From JAGNLA01 sp964472265 (GTDB taxonomy: Bacteria > Caldisericota > Caldisericia > JAAYUI01), in NCBI GenBank assembly GCA_964472265.1, contig CAYYJO010000041.1:1-18134 (forward strand): 18,134 nucleotides of DNA. The letters are read 5' to 3'. Shown here one piece after another: positions 1 to 7,882 of this stretch. A model generated the notes under the pieces. That model saw only the letters and a program-made list of their open reading frames with translations, had not been told where the DNA came from and ran no database searches. Each line of letters starts with the position of its first letter. The stretch's first letter is position 1. The translations under genes and the position numbers were made by a program.

Positions 1-1966
1 TTTCGCTACCTTAGGACCGTTAGAGTTACGGCCGCCGTTCACTGGGGCTTCGATTTAAAGCTTCGCTTGCGCTAACCTCTCCTCTTAACCTTCCAGCACT
101 GGGCAGGCGTCAGCCTGTATACTGCGCTTTGCAGCTTTGCACAGACCTGTGTTTTTGTTAAACAGTCGCCTGACTCAATTTATTGCATCCACATTTCACT
201 GTGGAACCCCTTTTTCCGAAGTTACGGGGTTATTTTGCCTAGTTCCTTGATCATGGTTCTTTCGTACGCCTTAGGAGATTCCTCCCCATCTACCTGTGCT
301 GGTTTGCGGTACGGCCCGGCATTCGATCTAGGAAGTTTTTCTCGGAAGCTTAGTTCACAGACCTTCGTTTAGCCTTCAGATTACCCGGCGCATTTGACTA
401 TCCGGTACTCCTACTGGTTTCTGCAGAGATAACCAATACCCTGCTCTGTTTACCTTTCTTCTCTCTTCCATCGCCCTGCCTACGGTTCAGGATTATTAAC
501 CTGATTATCCTTCGACTACGCCTCTCGGCCTCGCCTTAGGTCCGACTAACCCTGGGAGGACAAGCCTTCCCCAGGAAACCTTAGATTTACGGCGGACAGG
601 ATTCTCGCCTGTCTTTGCGCTACTTAAGCCAACATTCTCACTTCCTAACATTCCACCACTCCTTACGGTATGGCTTCGCCACGTTAGGAACGCTCCCCTA
701 CCACCAATTACTTGATCCGTAGCTTCGGTTACAGGTTTTAGACCCGCTAATCTTCGGCGCAAAATCACTAGACTAGTGAGCTGTTACGCACTCTTTGAAT
801 GATGGCTGCTTCTAAGCCAACATACTAGCTGTTTTAGCAATTTCACTTCCTTCATATCACTTAACCTGTATTAGGGACCTTAGCTGACGATCCGGGGTGT
901 TTCCCTTTTGCCTACGGAAGTTATCTCTCGTAGACTCACTGCCGATGTACGTCAAATGGCATTCGGAGTTTGGTAAAATTTGGTATCCTGGTAAGGACCC
1001 TAGTTTTTCCAGTGCTCTACCTCCACTTGATAATGGATCGACGCTGCACCTAAATGCATTTCGGGGAGAACCAGCTATAGCCGAGTTCGATTGGAATTTC
1101 TCCGCTACCCACAGCTCATCGGATGTGTTTTTTCCCACAACCCGTTCGGTCCTTCATGGGGGGTTAACCCCACTTCAACCTGGCCAAGGGTAGGTCACTA
1201 CGGCTTCGGGTCTATACCATCAGACTATCGCCCTATTAAGACTCGGTTTCCCTGCGGCTCCGGAATGTTCTTACCTTAACCTTGCCTGATAGTATAACTC
1301 GTTGGCTAATTCTTCAATAGGCACGCCGTCGCACTTGCATTGCTGCATTGTGCTTCGACTGCTTGTAAACACACGGTTTCAGATTCTATTTCACTCCCCT
1401 GCCCGGGGTTCTTTTCACCTTTCCCTCGCGGTACTTTGTTCGCTATCGGTCGCCGACGTATTTAGCCTTAGGAGATGGTCCTCCCGGATTCCCACAGGGT
1501 TTCACGTGTCCCGTGGTACTCGAGAACGGCTTGGAGAGAGTTTTGGTTTCATTTACAGGGCTATCACCTTCTGTGGCCTGCTTCTCCTACACAGTTCAAC
1601 TACCAAAACTTTTGTAACTTCCTGGATTGTTGTGGACAATCCTAAGCCGCCTCACTACCCCATATGTACAAAGCCCACTGCTATGCGTACATATGGTTTA
1701 GGCTCTTCCCTTTTCGCTCGCCACTACTGGGGGAATCGTTATTTACTTTATTTTCCTCAGGGTACTAAGATGTTTCAGTTCCCCTGGTTAGCTTCCCTAT
1801 CGTTATTTGTTCGGATAGGGATATATTGAGTTTCCTCATTCGGAGACGATCGGGTAATAACGGTTGTTTGCACCTAACCGATCACTTTCGCTGGCTTGCT
1901 GCGTCCTTCATCGCCGTCGTGCGCCAAGGCATTCACCGTGTGCTCTTGTTCGCTTTCACTACTTGC
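1..1966 (-). rRNA. rrl: 23S ribosomal RNA, 5' two thirds (gene runs off the left edge)
   Basis: This is the large-subunit ribosomal RNA on the minus strand. Read on that strand, the 5' end shows the conserved block around CACGGTGAATGCCTTGGC followed by the GATGAAGGACG block. Further on come the GCTGGTTCTCCCCGAAA block (complement near 1059-1075), the GTTACGCACTCTTT block near 780-800 and, at the left edge, GGTCCTAAGGTAGCGAAA. The last block corresponds to about E. coli position 1925-1938. About 1,940 of 2,900 nt are therefore present, and domains V-VI and part of IV lie outside the window. The segment is only slightly longer than its E. coli counterpart, so no large intron or intervening sequence is evident. 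The mature 5' end near 1966 is estimated from homology and is good to about 5 nt. Open reading frames inside it are not genes. Confidence 0.98.
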
Positions 1967-2014
1967 TTTTTCTTACCTACATAGTTTTCAAGGTACCGCT
2001 TCTTGCAGTCCTTT

Positions 2015-2029
2015 GGTTCGTACCGAACC
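2015..2029 (-). other. Small hairpin in the 23S precursor leader
   Basis: GGTTCG-TAC-CGAACC (plus-strand reading) is a perfect 6-bp inverted repeat with a 3-nt loop. It lies between the predicted transcription start (about 2036) and the mature 23S end (about 1966). A processing or antitermination role is possible. No clear boxA was recognised. Confidence 0.35.
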
Positions 2030-2042
2030 GTGACGAGGTTCT

Positions 2043-2070
2043 ATATTATCAAAATGAACCCGAATGTCAA
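2043..2070 (-). promoter_or_regulatory. Promoter of the 23S rRNA gene
   Basis: On the minus strand a perfect -35 TTGACA (2065-2070) is followed after 16 bp by TAATAT (2043-2048). A GATAAT alternative overlaps it at a poorer spacing of 14. The predicted start near 2036 gives a leader of about 70 nt before mature 23S, which suits an independent rRNA transcription unit. Confidence 0.75.
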
Positions 2071-2471
2071 CCCCCGCATTTAAACGAGGTTTTTCATGCC
2101 AAAATAAGCTGGATTTATCGTCATTCTTTCCGATAACCCTCCCTTTGGCAACATGGCCTTGGGGGAGGTCAGCTTAACTTTTGGGTGGCAAGGTTCAATT
2201 TTGCAAACGCGATAGATAATAACGACATCTTTAACCACTTTAAGGGAGATTGGGTTAAACACCCCAAAACGATCGGCACCCAAAAAAGGGGTCAAAATTG
2301 ACCCAGGGGGGTCTTCACTAGAACTTTAACAAAGGCAACAAATGCTTTTTGATTCAATATTAATTGCCATCGATAGAACCAAAAACAGGCAAACGGGCAG
2401 ATAATGTTGATATTTCCTACATCTTTTGAAAAACTGTCCCAAATGTTGGCAAAGTGTGGCAAAAACTGCGT

Positions 2472-2981
2472 TTAGGATGATTGTTGGTTGTTATTGTTGA
2501 AAAGATGTCTTTTTTTCAGCATCTTTTGCATCAAACCAAGGAAAAAGTTTTCATAACCTGTTGAAGTCATCGCAACTGGCCGGCATTTTCTGACATTTTT
2601 AAATGCCTCATGAGGTTCCATGCCCTTAACGAGCGTGAGGTAAGAACCGAGCAAAACTCCTGTTCTATCCTTGCCTGCCCAGCAATGAACCATCACTTTC
2701 CTTCCAGTCGATATCCTGTCGTCGATGAACTTTAACACAACCGGGAGTGCATCAATCCAGAGCTGTTCATCGGCTGAGGTTGGCGGAATCGAGTCTGGCA
2801 AAGTGACAGAGAGATGTTCAATGCCGGAATTTTTAATGGTCTCAAAGTCCACATTGGCCTGATCAAGAGAGACAATTGCCGATATCCCCGCATCTTTTAT
2901 TTCATCTATATCCCAGGGAACACTCGCCGGCCCGGGTCTGCCGCAGAGCAAGCCATCGCCAAGGCAGAATGTGTTTTTCAT
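2472..2981 (-). CDS. Dual-specificity / tyrosine-type protein phosphatase
   Basis: This is a 169-residue cytosolic phosphatase of the cysteine-dependent PTP/DSP superfamily. The signature HCWAGKDRTG gives nucleophile C100 and phosphate-binding R106 (CX5R). D63 in LPDSIPP is a good candidate general acid. Substrates in this superfamily can be phosphotyrosine, phosphoserine/threonine, lipid or RNA 5' phosphates, and the sequence does not say which applies here. There is no signal peptide or membrane segment. I chose the ATG at 2981 because AAGGTGA lies just upstream and the ATG shares one base with the preceding stop (TGATG), a sign of translational coupling to the metallopeptidase gene. An in-frame start at 3020 would lie inside that gene and lacks support. 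The C-terminus is basic, then Asn/Gln-rich. Confidence 0.85.
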   Translation of the reverse strand: MKNTFCLGDGLLCGRPGPASVPWDIDEIKDAGISAIVSLDQANVDFETIKNSGIEHLSVTLPDSIPPTSADEQLWIDALPVVLKFIDDRISTGRKVMVHCWAGKDRTGVLLGSYLTLVKGMEPHEAFKNVRKCRPVAMTSTGYENFFLGLMQKMLKKRHLFNNNNQQSS

Positions 2982-4726
2982 CAGTTCACCTTGAAAACCA
3001 GATTCTTGACCACAAGCCATGAACCGGCGCTGACTCTGGCCTCGTAGACTTTTGGCAAACCTTCCCAGTCGGTCGTTTCATAAGTGAACCTGATGACATC
3101 GACCGGTGCAAAACTTGCTATATAAGTTCCATCGCCGTTAATTGGGATCTCGATCCTGCTGTCTGGCATCGAAGACCTCGAGTAGAACAGTTTTCCCGGT
3201 CTGTCGGCCTCAATGGTTCCAAAACATAAACCCATTGCATCGCCAAGGTCGAGTTTGTTTGCAAAGTAAAGTGTTCGTTTTGCAGGCATGGTTCCATCAA
3301 AAGCGGTTGCAATAAAGTCGATCCTGTACCCACCGCGTGGAAGTTTTGAAAAGTCAATCATACCCGACATCTTCTGAGTCTTAACCAACGACACGACCTG
3401 TCCACCGTTGATCTCAAACTCGCTCCAGATCGGTGGTTTGTCTCCATTGTTATAGAAGATGTTTCTGGCAAGGCAGGCAGGGTCTTCAACCCTTGGGCTT
3501 GAAAGCGAGGTTAAGGTGACCAGAAGTCGGCCGTTCAGTGCAATCTCGTTACCCTTTTCATCCTTGTAGAAGTAGTTGATTTGCGGGAAGGCGCTGCACT
3601 GCCACTTCTGTCCGGGTTCAAGGGTTGGCAGGCCGTTTGACTGGTACGACTGGCTCACAAAGAGTTTTGGCCCTTCGTCGATGCCGGTCTGCATGATGTA
3701 CTGTTTCGACCACCACTCGTCGAAATCGATGCCCTCGACAGTTGCATTGCCTTTGACGTTTCTTAGAACTTCCCTGATATTTGCCTTGAACTGGGTCTGC
3801 CTGTCCTTGTCAAAAACTATCGTGGTGCCGGCATCCAGATACTTTTTGAATGTATTGCAGAATAAATTGTTAAAATCCACGAAGAACGTGCCTTTACCGT
3901 ATGTTTTTTCATCTGTCCAGGTAATGTTTCCCGGAACCGTTTCCCGCCAGATTTTCCACCAGACCGTTCCGGCAAGAAGATATCTTATGCTCGGATCAAC
4001 CACCCTTGTGGTTGTTGATGAGTTCCAGAAGAAACCATCAGCTGCCGCAGCTGCTTCCTGATTCAACAGTTCGTAGTTCCTCGTGCCTGCCGGTGGCCCG
4101 TCAAACACTTCTGCACATCGACCCGTAACCCCGTTGATCTCGCAGAAAAGTTTGCAGGCCAGGTCGGTTTGTGCGACAGCTAGCCCTTCTTCATAGCAAT
4201 TAACCGGTTTCATCAAAACGTCGGAGTAGGCATGGATCAATTCGTGAGCAAGCGTTTCAAGTTTCGGAAATAGGTCGTCCGGGACACAGATCCTGGGTTG
4301 AAGGGTTATCACCTGACTGGGTGCATCGTAAGAGGATGTTGAGGCATCACGCTTGATGAGTTTGATGGTTAACGAGAAGAACGGCTTCCCAAAAACCATC
4401 TCGATGCAGGTTTTGATTCCAACTTTAAACTTGTTTCCACCATCGATGAAATCCTTCAAATAATCCAGCTCTTCTTTTGAAAATCCGGTTGAACTGTTGA
4501 AATCAACAGTAATTTCGTTTCTGTCGCGTGGCTTATCCTCGCTGGGCCTTAAAAACCTGTCAGTTGATTTGACATATCTTACATTATTTGTCTGGAGGAC
4601 TGGCTGATCATTGGGGATCGTGTATTGATTACGATCGTTTGAGGCTGCAAGCAAGTGTGTATTTGCTCCCAATGACGGGTATAGCAAAATACTGACAATA
4701 GAAAGAAATGCGAAAATTTTTGGCAT
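2981..4726 (-). CDS. Exported HExxH zinc metallopeptidase with C-terminal beta-rich region
   Basis: This 581-residue protein has an N-terminal hydrophobic signal sequence (about residues 1-20, probable cleavage after SLGA or LLAA). HELIH at 161-165 supplies two zinc ligands and the catalytic Glu. The following EEGLA (179-183) supplies the usual third ligand, E180, as in peptidase-MA-like families (HELxH ... EGLA). Residues 1-160 form a lead-in with no recognised domain, and residues about 380-581 look like beta-sandwich modules. It is presumably a secreted or periplasmic peptidase, with unknown target. It overlaps the phosphatase gene downstream and is divergent from a secreted papain-like protease. 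No SD precedes the ATG, and the predicted -10 lies only about 9 nt upstream, so the message may be almost leaderless. The protease call is good; the substrate and exact family are not determined. Confidence 0.75.
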   Translation of the reverse strand: MPKIFAFLSIVSILLYPSLGANTHLLAASNDRNQYTIPNDQPVLQTNNVRYVKSTDRFLRPSEDKPRDRNEITVDFNSSTGFSKEELDYLKDFIDGGNKFKVGIKTCIEMVFGKPFFSLTIKLIKRDASTSSYDAPSQVITLQPRICVPDDLFPKLETLAHELIHAYSDVLMKPVNCYEEGLAVAQTDLACKLFCEINGVTGRCAEVFDGPPAGTRNYELLNQEAAAAADGFFWNSSTTTRVVDPSIRYLLAGTVWWKIWRETVPGNITWTDEKTYGKGTFFVDFNNLFCNTFKKYLDAGTTIVFDKDRQTQFKANIREVLRNVKGNATVEGIDFDEWWSKQYIMQTGIDEGPKLFVSQSYQSNGLPTLEPGQKWQCSAFPQINYFYKDEKGNEIALNGRLLVTLTSLSSPRVEDPACLARNIFYNNGDKPPIWSEFEINGGQVVSLVKTQKMSGMIDFSKLPRGGYRIDFIATAFDGTMPAKRTLYFANKLDLGDAMGLCFGTIEADRPGKLFYSRSSMPDSRIEIPINGDGTYIASFAPVDVIRFTYETTDWEGLPKVYEARVSAGSWLVVKNLVFKVN

Positions 4727-4735
4727 TACATATGA

Positions 4736-4763
4736 TTTTTACAGCAAATTACCTATTTTTCAA
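4736..4763 (-). promoter_or_regulatory. Possible promoter of the metallopeptidase-phosphatase operon
   Basis: On the minus strand TTGAAA (4758-4763) is followed after 16 bp by TAAAAA (4736-4741), four of six matches at the -10. The start would fall within about 2-3 nt of the ATG at 4726, consistent with the lack of an SD. This is weak on its own. Confidence 0.35.
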
Positions 4764-4771
4764 GTGAAAAC

Positions 4772-4818
4772 ACAACAGACTGACATTAAAGTTTACAATC
4801 TGTTGTCAGGTTGTCAGG
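4772..4818. promoter_or_regulatory. Repeats in the divergent protease promoter region
   Basis: ACAACAGA (4772-4779) and TCTGTTGT (4799-4806) are perfect 8-bp inverted arms with a 19-nt spacer. The right arm overlaps a tandem direct repeat TTGTCAGG-TTGTCAGG (4803-4818), and CTGACA (4780-4785) is the inverted form of its TGTCAG core. The layout suits a regulator site serving both divergent genes. TAGAAT at 4829-4834 is a possible -10 for the rightward gene, but no -35 sits at a good distance, so that gene may need an activator. The binding protein is unknown. Confidence 0.4.
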
Positions 4819-4851
4819 TTAAAAGGTGTAGAATCCATCAAGGAGGTGTTT

Positions 4852-6084
4852 ATGAAAAAACTTCTTATCCTTGCGATGCTTTTGACAATCCTTGTCCCAC
4901 AGGCCGGGTTGGTTCAAAACGCCAATGCCCTCGATCTTACGAGGAAGTTTATGAAACTCTCGCCAAGCGAATACCTTGAGCTAAAGCAGTCGTACAAGAG
5001 GCTTCCAGTCATGAAGCTTGATATTGCAAAATACTTTCTCGCACAAGCCGACGTACGAAACTACCTCCCGACATTCACCTGTGACAGGAACCAGGGATCA
5101 ACGGGAACCTGCTGGGTCTGGGGCTGCACAGCCGGACTTGAAGTGGAGATCAACAAGAAAAGACAGGCTCTGGGACTGGCAAACGACCGAATCTCAATCC
5201 AGTACCTGGACAGCAACTACGTGTCACCGTCGGGCAAATGCTCGTTTTGTGGTGGCGCACCCGACAAGTTCGTCAATTTTTACAACAACAAGAAGATTTG
5301 CATTCCGTGGAGCAACACAAACGCCAGCTTCCTTGACGGTTCAGACTCTTGCGGTGGATGTCCGAGCAACATCGCAGCGTCATCGATCTCGACCACGCCC
5401 AACTACTATATAAACAGCATGTCTGCCGAAGCAGTGTTTGACGCAGCAGATTCGGAAGCCACAAAGATTTCAAAGATAAGAACTCTGCTTGACAACCACA
5501 ACGGCGTAATCTTCGGTTTCCACTGGCAGGGCAGCCAGAACTTCACCACCCAGTGGCATGCTCAACACGAAACCGACATCTGGAATCCTGTTCTTGGCAA
5601 TTCTGGCGACGGCAACGGCCACATGGTTTTCTGCTTCGGTTACAACGCCATCGGCAGATACTGGAGAATTCTAAACAGCTGGGGATGCGACGGCGGAAAC
5701 AGACCAAACGGTGAGTTCAGACTCCCCTGGGACGGTGTTTATGGCGACGATCATTACGCCTGGTTCAAACTCAATGCCAATGTCTCAATCCCACCGGTCA
5801 TCACGGCACTTGCAGCAACAAACGTCACATCGACAGGCGCAAGGATCAACGGCAGACTCACCACAGCCGGCAGCGAAACGGTAACCGTTTATTACCAGTA
5901 CAGGGGTGAAAACCAGAAGTACGGCGACAAATTAGCTGCCCATTACGATAGCTCTTCCGGAACATACTATATAAACTTTGCCGGCCTGAAGGCTGCAACG
6001 AAGTATTATTTCAGGTTTGTTGCAAAGTCGACCCATTTTGAAATCAACTCAAACGACATGTCATTTTCAACAAACAAGCTCTAG
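4852..6084 (+). CDS. Secreted papain-family (C1A) cysteine protease with FN3-like tail
   Basis: This 410-residue protein has a classic Sec signal peptide (KK, then hydrophobic, ending near NANA, residues 24-27). A short pro-region (about 28-72) follows, then a C1 peptidase domain (about 73-308) with all four papain positions: oxyanion Q81 and nucleophile C87 in QGSTGTCW, H257 in GHMVFCFGY and N275 in NSWG. Extra cysteines (C130, C133, C150, C167, C170) suggest disulfides in an exported protein. Residues about 313-410 look like a fibronectin type III domain. I chose the ATG at 4852 because AGGAGG at 4841-4846 is 5 nt upstream; the in-frame GTG at 4846 lies within the SD. It is divergent from the exported metallopeptidase, so the two proteases may act together outside the cytoplasm. 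The substrate is unknown. Confidence 0.9.
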   Translation: MKKLLILAMLLTILVPQAGLVQNANALDLTRKFMKLSPSEYLELKQSYKRLPVMKLDIAKYFLAQADVRNYLPTFTCDRNQGSTGTCWVWGCTAGLEVEINKKRQALGLANDRISIQYLDSNYVSPSGKCSFCGGAPDKFVNFYNNKKICIPWSNTNASFLDGSDSCGGCPSNIAASSISTTPNYYINSMSAEAVFDAADSEATKISKIRTLLDNHNGVIFGFHWQGSQNFTTQWHAQHETDIWNPVLGNSGDGNGHMVFCFGYNAIGRYWRILNSWGCDGGNRPNGEFRLPWDGVYGDDHYAWFKLNANVSIPPVITALAATNVTSTGARINGRLTTAGSETVTVYYQYRGENQKYGDKLAAHYDSSSGTYYINFAGLKAATKYYFRFVAKSTHFEINSNDMSFSTNKL

Positions 6085-6097
6085 CGAGCTTATTTTT
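6076..6097 (+). terminator. Compact intrinsic terminator overlapping the protease stop codon
   Basis: The stem AAGCTC / GAGCTT with loop TAGC is followed by ATTTTTA. The loop contains the TAG stop of the cysteine protease and the T-tract reaches into the 3' end of the convergent DUF1003 gene. The stem is short (6 bp), so it may be weak. Confidence 0.55.
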
Positions 6098-6809
6098 ATA
6101 GCTTTCGGGTTTTCTCGATTTCGGTAAGAAGATCGAGCTGGATTTCCTGGATCTGAGCCAGCCTCTCCCACTGGTGCGAGAGCAGGTGGTCAATTTTGTC
6201 GTGAAGATGCCTGATCTCGAGTTCAGCCTTGAGGTTGACCTGATAGTCATGCTGCGACCTTAGCCTGTCCTTTGCTTCCTGTCTGTTCTGACTCATCATG
6301 ATGATGGGCGCCTGGATTGCAGCCAGACAGGACAGGACGAGGTTGAGCAGTATGAACGGGTACGGGTCTGGCGGACGGACAATTATCACCACAGTGTTGA
6401 GGATGATCCACAGCGCCAAAAAACCGCCAAAGATCATGATGAACGACCATGAACCGCCAAAGGTTGCAATCTTGTCGGCAAGCCTTTCGCCAAGTGACCA
6501 CTTCTGATCAAATTCAGCATCGACGTTTTTTGAGAGCAGTTCGTGATCCCTGATGCTTGACAGAACCTCCTGCTCAATGCTTGTTACCTCGCCTTTTTCG
6601 GAAACAAGAAGCGAGTGGACATATCTTGCCCTGTATCTTGCAAGATCTGATTGGCAAATATATGAGTCGTCCGACCACTGTGGGTAATCCTTGCGAATCT
6701 CCCTGGTCAAGCCCTCCCTTATCGATTCGCCTGGGATGAGGTCGCTGCAATCATAGGTTTTCCCACACACCACACACTGATGGTTGTCTGTGCAAGTTCT
6801 GGTATCCAT
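6096..6809 (-). CDS. DUF1003 family membrane protein
   Basis: This 237-residue protein matches the DUF1003 layout. An N-terminal Cys-containing head (C6, C12, C15, C20; CVVC at 12-15) is followed by LIPGESIR and a soluble linker. Two transmembrane helices lie at about 121-143 and 151-172, joined by a short RPPDPYPF loop, which is typical of the family. The tail is a charged helical or coiled-coil segment (about 175-237). The family's function is not established. The cysteines could bind a metal, but I see no complete ligand set beyond CxxC plus nearby Cys/His. AAAGGAGG lies 7 nt before the ATG. The gene is convergent with the cysteine protease and lies about 100 bp downstream of etfA on the same strand. 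Confidence 0.85.
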   Translation of the reverse strand: MDTRTCTDNHQCVVCGKTYDCSDLIPGESIREGLTREIRKDYPQWSDDSYICQSDLARYRARYVHSLLVSEKGEVTSIEQEVLSSIRDHELLSKNVDAEFDQKWSLGERLADKIATFGGSWSFIMIFGGFLALWIILNTVVIIVRPPDPYPFILLNLVLSCLAAIQAPIIMMSQNRQEAKDRLRSQHDYQVNLKAELEIRHLHDKIDHLLSHQWERLAQIQEIQLDLLTEIEKTRKL

Positions 6810-6884
6810 GGAGAAGCCTCCTTTGGAGAGAATCTACCAGAAAACAATTCTGGCTGCAATATCGCTAACCAGTCATGTGAAATT

Positions 6885-6913
6885 TTGACAGGCATATCTA
6901 AAAGGTATATAGA
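6885..6913 (+). promoter_or_regulatory. Possible promoter facing into the 3' end of etfA (antisense)
   Basis: TTGACA (6885-6890) is followed after 17 bp by TATAGA (6908-6913) on the plus strand, in the gap between DUF1003 and etfA. Transcription from it would run antisense to etfA. No plus-strand gene follows, so this is either an antisense RNA start or chance. Confidence 0.3.
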
Positions 6914-7882
6914 TTAGTGCTGCTTTTTGAGCGCTTCAAGAATGGCTGGTAAAATCTCCATGCAGTCGCCAACGATTCCAAAGCTGGCAATCTTGAAGAT
7001 GGGTGCATCAGGATCGCGGTTGATCGCCACGATGATGTCGCTCGTCCTCATGCCGGCCAGGTGCTGGTCTGCTCCAGAGATTCCACAGGCTATATATAGT
7101 CTTGGTGAGACTATCTTGCCAGTGAGTCCGACCTGGTGGTTTGAATCGATCCAGCCGGCGTCAACGACAGCCCTTGATGCGCCATAGGCACAACCGAGTT
7201 CAGCTGCAAGCTGCTTGACCACTTCAAAGTTTTCTTTTGTACCAAGTCCACGTCCACCAGAGATTATGACCTGGGCATCTCCAAGGGCTGGGCCATCAGA
7301 GCATCCCTGCTCAATACTTATAATGGTTTTCCTCACGTCTGGAACAGCCAGGGCAGCTTCAAGTCTCTCTAAAGTAGTAGTAATCTCTGCTGGTCTCGGA
7401 GGCTGAAAAATGTGTTGGTGGAGAGTGATTACCGCCGATTCAGGGAGCAATATTTTCGTTTTCGATTGACCACCGAAAGCCATTCGTTCAACAGCTATGC
7501 CTTCCTGGTATAAGAGGTCGGTGACATCGGTTACCAGAGGGAGATTTGCTCTGGCAGAAATCCTGGAGGCGACTTCCTGACCCCAGGGAGTCATCGGACA
7601 GATGATGAGGTTTGGTTTGCGATTGATTGCCAGGTCGGCTATTTCACGGGCAACCAGATCTGCCTCGAAGCTGGCGATGGATTCAGAATCGATGAGGATT
7701 GTCAGCGGCTGACCCATCTTGCCGAAAAAGTAGGAGTGATCAAGAAGGTTTGACCCAACTAGAACCATTGCCGTTTCCGTGTATTCGGTTTCGCCGATTT
7801 TGTAGCCGGCTCCGAGGAGTTCGGAGGTTCCTGGAGTGATCATTCCGTTCTGAATTTCACCAACGACCCAGATGTTCTTCAT
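6914..7882 (-). CDS. etfA: Electron transfer flavoprotein alpha subunit
   Basis: This 322-residue EtfA/FixB binds FAD and, with EtfB, carries electrons between flavin dehydrogenases and a membrane quinone reductase or another acceptor. The C-terminal FAD domain is well preserved: GRGLG (210-214), GASRAVVDAG (234-243, R237), QVGLTGK (250-256), CGISGADQH (266-274) and AINRDPDAPIF (286-296). The N-terminal domain (about 1-190) is the more variable adenine-nucleotide-binding-like fold. The ATG overlaps the etfB stop (ATGA) and has an AAAGGAG site upstream, so the pair is translationally coupled. No acyl-CoA dehydrogenase or ETF:quinone oxidoreductase gene is adjacent, so the electron donor and acceptor cannot be read from context. 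Whether this pair bifurcates electrons is not decided here. Confidence 0.95.
   Translation of the reverse strand: MKNIWVVGEIQNGMITPGTSELLGAGYKIGETEYTETAMVLVGSNLLDHSYFFGKMGQPLTILIDSESIASFEADLVAREIADLAINRKPNLIICPMTPWGQEVASRISARANLPLVTDVTDLLYQEGIAVERMAFGGQSKTKILLPESAVITLHQHIFQPPRPAEITTTLERLEAALAVPDVRKTIISIEQGCSDGPALGDAQVIISGGRGLGTKENFEVVKQLAAELGCAYGASRAVVDAGWIDSNHQVGLTGKIVSPRLYIACGISGADQHLAGMRTSDIIVAINRDPDAPIFKIASFGIVGDCMEILPAILEALKKQH

Larger units (their letters stand above)
1967..2471. other. 505-bp leader/intergenic region upstream of 23S, no 16S or tRNA
   Basis: This stretch lies between the 5' end of the 23S gene and the stop codon of the phosphatase gene, which is transcribed in the same direction. 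I looked for the 3' end of 16S rRNA (anti-SD CACCTCCTTT on the minus strand) and for tRNA T-loops and found neither. What it does hold is the rRNA promoter at 2043-2070, a short leader hairpin at 2015-2029, a C/G-rich imperfect stem near 2138-2168 (minus strand CCTCCC...GGGAGG around a GGC/GCC core, no T-tract) and a palindrome GGGTCAA-AA-TTGACCC at 2289-2304. I see no coding potential. Confidence 0.7.

Noticed and set aside
505..2295. Several ORFs of 60-175 codons on both strands across the left end
   Set aside because: They lie within the conserved 23S rRNA gene or its leader and show no protein-like sequence; rRNA often contains chance ORFs.
2450..2480. Repeated TGGCAAA after the phosphatase gene as a terminator
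   Set aside because: The copies are direct, not inverted, and do not form a stem.
2982..3020. Upstream start for the phosphatase (13 extra residues)
   Set aside because: It lies within the metallopeptidase gene without an SD; the ATG at 2981 has AAGGTGA and a TGATG overlap.
4846..4851. GTG start for the cysteine protease
   Set aside because: The GTG is part of the AAGGAGGTG ribosome site; the ATG at 4852 is correctly spaced and begins a normal signal peptide.
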